Assembly: GCA_040954595.2 (NCBI GenBank)
Contig: CM082592.2
Location: 10,230,001-10,294,000, forward strand
Reading direction: 5' to 3'
Length of the DNA stretch: 64,000 bases
Source of the DNA: Balanoglossus misakiensis
Taxonomy: Eukaryota > Hemichordata
Numbering within the stretch: position 1 is the stretch's first letter; each line of letters opens with the position of its first letter. The notes beneath the pieces were generated by a model. That model did not search any database and had not been told where the DNA came from. It saw only the letters and a list, made by a program, of their open reading frames with translations. Positions 56,142 to 64,000 of this stretch are shown piece by piece. A program made the position numbers and the translations under genes.

Positions 56142-59100
56142 TTACAGACTGATTTTGGTCGGCAACTCATCGGCTTCCTGGTACTCTGGTGCTGGGTCAT
56201 CCTTGGGCGGCAGAGCCACTGCTTCTTCGTAGGTGGGGAAGGTAGGGGCTGTTGCCAGAGGTGGCAGTCTCCCATGGGGCTGTCCACTGGGTTTCACAGT
56301 CAAGGCTGGGTTGGTGGACGGGGTCATGTCAGTAGATGGCACAACCATGGGATGGTTGCCATGGTATATTCCAACATCCTGGCCATATCCTATGTAATTA
56401 TAAAAATGTCGTTTATTATCTGGGCTTGGAATTTCATGTTCAAGTACTTTGAGGGAACACTACCACATAAATAGGAAAAGTGCAGTCAGACTGAAGCTGT
56501 AAGCTGTTTGCAAAATTTACAGTAGAACTACGTAGTGAATTTGAATCTCGTCCTCAAGTTTTGTAAACGCTATCACGTCCCAGGTACTACTACAAGGTTC
56601 GAGGCCACTTGGCAAGTTCTTGACTACCATTGTCATACTTGACCAGTTACTTACCTGCAGTGACAAGAACGAACTGCCCATTGGCTCCGGGAACGATCTG
56701 CTGTCCTGGCTGTAAGACAACCACCTGTTGTGGGACCTGAAACAATCAGACGGATTTTAAATCCTTTAGTCACAATGAATGACAGCTGCGTCAGAACAAA
56801 GTGACTGATATACTAGTAATCACTTCACGTTTTTAAAAATCACGTCACGGTTCAAACTATCCATTTCAATACTATGTACTACTAGTGTCTCGTGGTGACT
56901 ATTCATCAGCTTCTTTTCTATCCGTCTAACAGTTTTGGCTTGTTTCCAGTTAAGAAAACTTAGCAGTATGTTTAGACCAATATTTGAATTGTCATTTGCC
57001 CATGCGCGATAATAACAAAGGGAGAGCAAAGAATGCCTTGCAGCCTAGTCTTGTACCTAGAATTCGTGTGAGTGGACATATGCGAAAAAACGATGTCCAG
57101 GTAACTAGACTATAAGACGCCAGACAGATGAAACTATTTGGGTGACTTACCACCTGAGAGGGCGATTTGCAAAGCCCACAGCAAGCAGTGATTGCCGATG
57201 CAAATACAAGGATGATTTCCAAGAAGGCCAGTATCATCGTGATGGAATACATGGCAATGCTGGTGTGAAAACCATCCAGCTCATCTTCATAGTGTTTGTC
57301 TTTACCACCGTCACTGTATTCGCCCATTCTGTCTTCGTCCCAATCAAACCAGGTTTCGCCATGACCTTCACCGTCTCCGTCTTCCATGTGGTCGTCGGGT
57401 CTTGGACGATTACCATGGTGACCTCCATGGTGATCTGAAAGGAATCCATCAAATGTAAACCCTTAGAAATGTTTGTGGAATAGAATGGAATAGAAAGTAG
57501 AAGTAAAGACATTTGAATAGAAACCTTTTTTAAAAAGTCTGGTACACTAGTATCCAGAAAGATTATTTACCTTCACGTTTCTTTCGATCTTGATATTCCT
57601 CGTCCTCATATTCATCGACCTCACTCTCGTCGACGTCACTTCCCCCGGATAAAATATGATCTATCCACTCCTCCCATTCTTCCTGGTCGAAGTTTCTTAA
57701 ATCTTCCAGATCGATTCCCAAATCCTCAAAACCATCCATCTCCTCGAAATTATCCGGTAAAAGCTCAACTAGCTCATCGAAGTTCTCGGGGATGTGGTCC
57801 AGCTCAAGTGCGTCGAACCATTCCTCGATACCGGGCATTTCCTCGTGGTCCTTTTCGGACTCAGAGTAGTAGTCATCAGAGTAATAGTCACCTTCTTCGT
57901 ATCCATGTAAAGCCCCAATGTCTCCGGTTATACCGCCGATAGTCCAGGTAAATGCCGTCAGCACGACCATCACAGAGATTACACTCAGAACCAGAAAAGC
58001 AGTGAGCTAAGAAGAAAAAAAAACGACATATCAATGAAAATAAGTTCAAAAGAAAAACTAGAAAGGAATTTCAGTGTCCAGTACAGGTCGGTATATAAAG
58101 AGAGGAAAAAGAATTAATGTCACTCTCGAATTTCATTGTCTGTGCACGTGGCTACATTTAGGTGTACCTTCGGGCGAATCTATGGTAACCGTTATATACC
58201 TCATCGAAATCTTTGTACGTGACTGACACAAATACTTGGGCCAACACGGGAAACTTTTCATCATCGATTTTCGGAAGTCTCTATTATAAGAAGCCAAGAT
58301 TCCATTGATTTTTTCTTAAGCTTTGGCTAAAAGTACATCGTTCAGGTTATTGTCATATAATTATCTTTTGAGAAAATGAACCATGAATAATACGAATCGA
58401 TAAGATTATTCAAATTGCGTGCAAGTTGCCTATTACGAAAAAATAGGCTTTGTCGAAGGAACAGAAAATAATATGACATTATATAAAAATAAAAACCGGC
58501 CATTTTATAGGCTTCTTGAAGACATCTGGTGTAGGTAAATGTCTGCGAGGGCCCATTGCAAACATTGCCGACTGTGATCCAAATATTTGTACGCTAACCC
58601 AGAGCAACCCTCAATCGCCTCTTGGTTGTGAAAGAGATCACAGGCTAACATTTCTTTGGGCTCATGTTTTCCATGTTGCGTTAAAAGCAGTGTGGTCAAA
58701 GCTTATACAAGAAGGCTCTCCCATTACGCCTTCGTCACATTGTTCTCTCTTGAACAGCCCTTTGCTAAAACATGATTTTATGAATTTCGGTTCTATAATA
58801 GAAGGTGCTGATTTCCAAAGACAGGCTGAGTGGTTAAAACCTTGCCAAAATTCTTAAACGGGGTTCTCACCACAGTGAAGCACTGAGTCACCTCCATAAT
58901 GACCCGTTTGGAGTTAGATCCGAAACGTAACATTCCAGTTTTAATGTACGCAGAGTGTGCTATAGCTAATTTAATACCAGCTGTGAAAATACCCTCTTTT
59001 ATAGAATTATTGGAAGAATCAAAAAACGTCTTACCCATCCGTTGGATTTGTTGCCGCATCCTGACTTGACTCCGATGGCGCCGGTAATTAGGATCTAGAA

Positions 59101-60453
59101 GGGATAGAATACAGTAGATAAATAGTCATACAAAGGGATTGAAGACTTTCAGCAATTACTCTCTCTGATGTTATTCTTTTATTTTCAATTAAAGTAAGTG
59201 GATATTTTAACGTTGCTATGGTAACGCGATCCCATAGACCTGCGTGTCGCAGTACGCAATCGAACGTGGAAAACATTGTACTTCGCTTGGTTGAAATTAT
59301 TCGTGATGCAGTATGATAATTCGAACCCATCATGTATGCAAGCGGATGGAACATCACGCACGAACAGAATATACCGAATCAATGAGTAATTATCTGTAAC
59401 GTGATATACTTTCACTGCAAATTGCTTGGAAAAGGTGGTTTGCAGTCCATCGCCATGGTAACTGGTCGTGCCATATCGGTGGCGCATTACTTCATTCCAG
59501 CAGTGGGAATTGAACAACATTAAATTCCCATCAATTTATCTCCAAATTAAATCCTTTGCTAACAAAAAGTCTCGGTTGTCTACAAAATTTGATGCGTTTG
59601 GAGCAAAGGGACTCCTACATGATGGGAAAGCGATTACAATCTTAGAATTTTACGGTGAGGCAACACTTCCGTGTATACACTTAGAAAATGGATGGCGTAA
59701 TAAAACGTGATCGCTATAATTGAGGTGGGTATACTGCGGCCTGGTAATGTCTTGTTTTATTAGCCAAATAATCTTTACCCATCAATTATACTTACAAATA
59801 TTCCGGACCATATGGGAGCTCCAAGGTATTTGGCATCCGAAATGCATACTGGGATCGATGCAATTCCAAAGACGATGCTCAGAAATCCAAGGATGATGAG
59901 GCCTTTGCCCAAACCTTTGCGACAGCCACTGACCGCCATATTCTTAGGTTTGCTGCAATGACTGGCGCAGCTGAAGAAATCAAAAGACAAAGATTTAGGT
60001 CTACAGTGAGACACTTTACTGAATTGTCAGTGAATTGTGTCCCTTAAAGAGGTCACGTAATTGTTGCTGAAAATAAGACCACTTCGTAATTGCCGTACGT
60101 CGAGAAGTTGCAGCATAAATAACTTATAGTATTACCTGCGGCAAAATATAGATTGCAATTTGTCTTTAGTGAACCTAGCCTTGACAGAAAACAGGAGCTC
60201 TGTGAAAACTAATATGACGCCATCTTGGAAGTATGTTTTCCTTTTTAAAATACAGTCTTTTCTGATTAATTTGACTGTCGAAAGTAGTCTTTTTCGGTCA
60301 AACGAAAGTTCTGCATAATTAAGAGACTAAATGAAAATATCTCAGAGATTCCACCAGGTGTCATTTTACACTGTAACGTTCAGCATAATATTGGTTTCGA
60401 GTAAATCAGACTTTAAAAAGGGACAAGACATGGCCGTCGACGTACCTTTTCAT
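56142..60453 (-). CDS. MS4A/CD20-like four-TM protein with large acidic loop
   Basis: Seven coding exons on the minus strand: 60446-60453, 59796-59970, 59035-59094, 57571-58006, 57151-57434, 56655-56736 and 56142-56389. They give 430 residues in frame. TM1 is about 27-47 (GLIILGFLSIVFGIASI). TM2 is about 55-75, split by an intron between APIWSGIF and ILITGAIG, the hallmark W-G-I-F-I-x-x-G pattern of the CD20-like family. TM3 is about 82-107 and TM4 about 285-311, ending ACCGLC, a likely palmitoylation site. The loop between TM3 and TM4 is about 175 residues, packed with Asp, Glu and Tyr (for example DYYSDDYYSESEKD) and Gly-His repeats. MS4A proteins normally have a short loop here. The cytosolic tail is Pro-rich with FPTYEEAV and PAPEYQEA. 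The family includes immune-receptor partners and sensory receptors; no function is assigned here. The first exon is tiny (ATGAAAAG) and rests on splice and frame logic; an internal ATG at 59939 is the alternative start. Confidence 0.82.
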
Positions 60454-61233
60454 CTTGGACGATCGCGTTCCGTGATATACACCTGGCGCGACTATGGTTA
60501 AGTGACTAGCGGCTGGCCAGTCTCACGAATCTATATGCACTGGCCCCTGGTCTGTGGTCTCGCTCTGCAGGGATAATACACTATAGCCCGTTCAAAGTAC
60601 CCGGATGTTCTATTGTGTTAGCCAGGTAAGAGCTGTCACCAGCTTTCACCGTTTATGCGCGCCGACATGGTAACACTGTCAACACGTGCTACGTTCGCGA
60701 TCTAAACAATACACATGTTATTGTTTTCACTACTGACGTAAGCAAGACCGCGGGGACAATAGATTTAATCCGGGTGAACCAAAAACTCTTACAGTGAGCC
60801 TTGAAGTGCCAGTATTATGAAAGGGGAGGGGGTGTGGAATATGATCGTCATGGGAAAATTATTCTCCCGCTGTTCCAATGGGAATTACAAGTCTCTCTGG
60901 ACCGTACATGTATGTATGTTGGACAATTTGACCATTTCGAGGAAAATAGACATCCAATGAACTTACAGACGTCAAATATGAATATGTGCTTCCTATGTGT
61001 TTCCCTACCCAGGAGATATTTGTAAAATTTGACCCCCAAGTCATCCTGTGCCCCCCGGCCCTCATGTTACCCTGAAGCTAATAATACATTAAATTTTGGT
61101 GTTTGGACAAACCACTTTCTAACAATAGCCTATTATACTAGTATGGTGAGATGAGGGCGCTGTTCAGATTTCAGGGGACGAAATTCTGCTAAGTTAAAAC
61201 CTTTATAAGTTATCAAATGCATCAGTAACGTAC

Positions 61234-61645
61234 CTGAGTTCACGGCTTGACATCCCTCTGTAGATGTACTGGCGAAGGCTTGTCAATCCTGTATCCGCGT
61301 GCTTTGTCAAACAGACGCAAACCCTTCACATTCTTGCTCAGTATCGCTATTCTGTGTCAGAAATATCAGAGTGACCAGAAACAAACGATATTCAAGTCCC
61401 ATATCCACAAAGCCGGTCAACCGCTCCATGATTTCCCAGATGAACTGTCGTCGTATATTTTCCCTTCTCCCCGTGGCTGTGAACAAGTAACCGTGCTGCC
61501 TTTTGGCAGAGCAAATGCTGCGTCCTTTCGCACTTTACTTGTTTTGTTCAATTTTGTCAAACTTCTTGGGGAAACTTTGTCCGCCACAAAATATCCGAGC
61601 GCCGGCATCTCCGTGCTAGGGTAGTCAACAGCGGCCATCTTCGAG
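61234..61645 (-). other. Candidate promoter-proximal exon, uncharacterised
   Basis: The minus strand has a strong-context ATG at 61639 (AAGATGGCCGC, also YY1-like) opening a 74-codon frame of no known family, with a CCACGTGG E-box about 20 bases upstream. Further on, CTCAG|GTACGT at 61234 is a good splice donor. This could be a 5' noncoding exon of the MS4A-like gene, carrying a short upstream frame, or an unrelated short gene. Evidence is motif-level only. Confidence 0.2.
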
Positions 61646-61872
61646 TGACCAAAGCTTTCCACGTGGCCGAATATATCACGGGAGATGTGTACAAGCCAGA
61701 TGTCATCATCCAATCAAAACGACTTTGGCCTACTAACTTGTTAGGCTATGGCCAGCCAATCAGAAAAAAGGATACAACTTGCTAAACACCAACTGCGCTT
61801 TTCAAAGACAATATAGATCAAAAGAAGATGCAGCCACGGCGCGGTCAGTGACCGTGGTACAGAACAGCAAAG

Positions 61873-61901
61873 GCAGGCAGACAGACAGACAGACAGACAG
61901 G
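61873..61901. repeat. CAGA tetranucleotide microsatellite
   Basis: About seven GACA units in a row between the MS4A-like and TSR genes. Confidence 0.95.
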
Positions 61902-63142
61902 CATCGGGACGTCATTACCTCCCTTTTGGAAACACGGGAGCTGAAAAACTTAAATGGGTTGTTTATGATCTCTGTGTCAATCACATGTAACCATGACAAC
62001 GAAAAATCCAACACACACACGAGACATATTGTTTCACGCCGGATGAGATACATTAAAAACAATAGATAAATTGTAACTTCCACAAAACATTGTTCTTCAT
62101 GTCACGTGCTGCTCTTTCTGCCGCCCTCTTCATTATGCCACAGCCATGTCTGCACATGTCACCTGGAGGGCTCCTTCACTGCATGCATTACAAGGAAAGT
62201 TTTTTTTCAAACAAAATATATCACTATCACCTTTCCAAAACACTATTGTTCTTGTGTCGCCCCTGTGTTCATTGTCCTCTTCAGGTGAGTTACTACATTG
62301 CCGCAGGCGTCTGCCAGAAATCGAAAATCAATAGTTAGATACGATCGTTGACAACTGAATCAAAAGAAAGGGGAACCAAAAAGTAAAAAAAAAAAACAAG
62401 AATAAGGAATTCCGTCCATAGCTTGAAACAAGTGACAGATACGCAAATAAGTCACCGATGTCCTGACGCGACATATTGCAATTTACCCTGCCCATTGGCT
62501 AAGGGACAGAGCAAGACTTGGAAACGATCCAATGCAAGAATCATCCAAAGAAGCAAATCGCAACTTTTAGTCAGTGCAGCTGGATGGTCGATGCTACAAT
62601 TCGAACGGTAGGTACCTTGAAAAAGATGCAACACGTCTGTGTACTTCTGACTTTGTTTTGGTATAAAGTCCGTCATACTGCAAAAATGTACTTTCACTTG
62701 AATAACAAGATTCAGTTCGTAGCGAGTGTCAGTGTTCAAGTCGGGGATCATCGCAGAATTGCTTACAGGTTATAAGTTAACGCAACAAATTACCCCGATA
62801 CGTAGGTTGTCGCCTTTCAGAAGCTTAGCATATCGTTTTATTGGTTTTAGACATATGCGAAGAGTATTCTCTAACATTGCAAGTTTCATCAGAGGAACAC
62901 CAAGCGACGAAGGCAATACAACTCACTTGACAAAAACCCGGTAAGTCTTTTTTTTCCTTCATCAACTTCGACTATGCAACTATTATGCTTGAATGCTCGG
63001 CGTTTATTGGTCAAAAGTAGCTGTTTGGCAATTTTTTAAACAAACTAATTGTTTTACATCGTGTGGTTTTGTCATGTTTTGGGGCGTCGAGATGTAACTA
63101 TCTAATTAAAGAGAAATCTTGCTTGAAATCCCAGATATAGAC

Positions 63143-63727
63143 ATGAAGCTGAAGAACTCCCTAGTGCTGTTGGTCTGCGCCATGGTATTTATACAAGCGA
63201 CTGCAGTGTCAAAAGCGACCAACCGAGGCAGTCATGTGAAGTCTCCACGAAAAGCGCGCCAAATCTGTTATCCCACAAGCTGTACTCTTTCCTCATGGTC
63301 ATCGTGGACCCAATGTTCAAGCTCGTGTGATGGATTACGCCATCGTTATAGGGAGATTCTAATTTCATCATACTGTGGGGGAAGTTGTAATTATGCCCTA
63401 AGTGATAGTGAATCCTGCAATACCTACTGTGATGGCGATAATGGAGGTACGTCATCAAGAATGCGAAGTATGCATTATGGCACAATATAGTTTTTTAGAG
63501 TTGGTGCCACATATACTCGAATGATGATCGATGAATGTTACTTGCTATCAAAAACGAAGACGACGACGACAACAACAACAACAAAACCATCATCGTCATC
63601 ACCACCGTCTTCATTGTATTTTTCAGGTTCTACCAGTGTTAGCATCGGTGTTTATTTATCTATTGGAGGTGGAGTCTTGGGAACCCCACTGTTTATCATA
63701 TGCTGTGTTTGGTACTGCAAATCATAA
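63143..63727 (+). CDS. Small type I membrane protein with one thrombospondin type 1 repeat
   Basis: Two exons, 63143-63446 and 63627-63727, join in phase to give 134 residues. There is a signal peptide (about 1-24, core LVLLVCAMVFIQATAV), then a basic stretch SPRKARQ that could be a furin-type cut site. Next comes a single TSR (about 42-96) with the tryptophan ladder LSSWSSWTQCSSSC, the arginine strand LRHRYRE and six to eight Cys. After a short linker, a membrane segment (about 106-128, GVYLSIGGGVLGTPLFIICCVWY) ends four residues before the stop. TSR proteins act in adhesion and matrix contacts; no orthologue is recognised for this minimal form. The start at MKLKNS is chosen because it opens the signal peptide; an in-frame ATG is absent closer to it. 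Confidence 0.75.
63555..63587. repeat. CGA/CAA trinucleotide microsatellite in the TSR gene intron
   Basis: About four GAC units followed by five AAC units, inside the 180-base intron. Confidence 0.9.
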
Positions 63728-63886
63728 CTTTTTATCCTTCTCCACAATGTAATCCAGCTCATGATAATATACATGTGTGGTCTGTATAATAATTACAATT
63801 TCTTGCCTATTCTTTTACAAACGAATGTTGCTGTCAGTTAAAGGTTTGAAGCATTTTTGACAAAAAGTGGACATTTTGAGGTCATA

Positions 63887-63892
63887 AATAAA
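63887..63892 (+). terminator. Polyadenylation signal of the TSR gene
   Basis: AATAAA, the first of three overlapping copies (AATAAATAAATAAA), about 160 bases after the stop codon. Confidence 0.6.
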
Positions 63893-64000
63893 TAAATAAA
63901 TGACGAATGAATGACGACAGCAATATAATCCGATTATCACTTTGATTATTGACATGTCATGACGCAATACATAAAAAGATTCTTTCGAATGTAAAGGCCA

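Larger units (their letters stand above)
60454..63142. other. Region between the divergent MS4A-like and TSR genes
   Basis: A TATATAG-like motif on the minus strand near 60529-60536 could drive the MS4A-like gene. A CAGA microsatellite and a candidate promoter or exon around 61.2-61.7 kb are listed separately. A possible noncoding exon ending ACCCG|GTAAGT at 62941 and an acceptor CCCAG near 63129-63133 may form the TSR gene's 5' UTR. No other gene is supported. Confidence 0.5.

Noticed and set aside
62726-62944. 72-codon plus-strand frame before the TSR gene as its first coding exon
   Set aside because: Joining its donor at 62941 to the next acceptor puts the signal peptide out of frame, so it can only be 5' UTR.

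Overview
This is a stretch of animal (metazoan) nuclear genome. The genes are split by many short GT-AG introns, and their joined exons give full-length products that match animal-wide families. Coding exons sit in AT-rich DNA with microsatellites. The gene set fits an invertebrate such as a hemichordate, amphioxus or echinoderm: an adenosine-receptor-like GPCR, a cytosolic sulfotransferase, a nucleoredoxin and an MS4A/CD20-like membrane protein. That lineage call is an inference; no sequence here fixes the species.

Layout. 1-6.7 kb: no gene seen. 6.8-10 kb (+): two-exon adenosine-receptor-like GPCR. 12.5-13.4 kb (-): single-exon cytosolic sulfotransferase. 14.3-17.7 kb (-): HIRIP3-like histone chaperone, six exons. 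19.7-31.9 kb (-): nucleoredoxin, eight exons, with a 10-kb first intron. 33.1-38.6 kb (-): VPS53, 19 exons. 38.9-46.1 kb (+): DHX37, 28 exons. 46.4-53.1 kb (-): INTS2, 21 exons. 53.5-54.7 kb (+): MED31, four exons. 56.1-60.5 kb (-): MS4A-like four-TM protein, seven exons. 63.1-63.7 kb (+): tiny single-TSR membrane protein, two exons. I joined exons by eye from splice consensus, reading frame and remembered family sequence. All phases close without a frameshift.

From 33 to 55 kb the block is compact and alternating. VPS53 and DHX37 are head-to-head over 367 bp, DHX37 and INTS2 are tail-to-tail over 325 bp with possibly overlapping 3' ends, and INTS2 and MED31 are head-to-head over 342 bp. These are housekeeping genes: endosome-to-Golgi tethering (VPS53), small-subunit ribosome assembly (DHX37), snRNA and Pol II transcript processing (INTS2) and Mediator (MED31). 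The NXN-VPS53 neighbourhood also exists in human 17p13.3 as I recall it, which suggests an old linkage. The flanks carry faster-evolving surface and signalling genes.

Most notable: a nucleoredoxin with two intact WCPPC redox motifs, one cut by an intron between W and C; an adenosine-receptor-like GPCR with changed ligand-contact residues; an MS4A-like protein with a roughly 175-residue acidic loop between TM3 and TM4; a 134-residue TSR membrane protein; a 45-bp tandem duplication of a VPS53 splice acceptor; and a GC-AG intron in DHX37. I found no mobile element with coding capacity, no CRISPR, no tRNA or rRNA, and no operon-like novel system.
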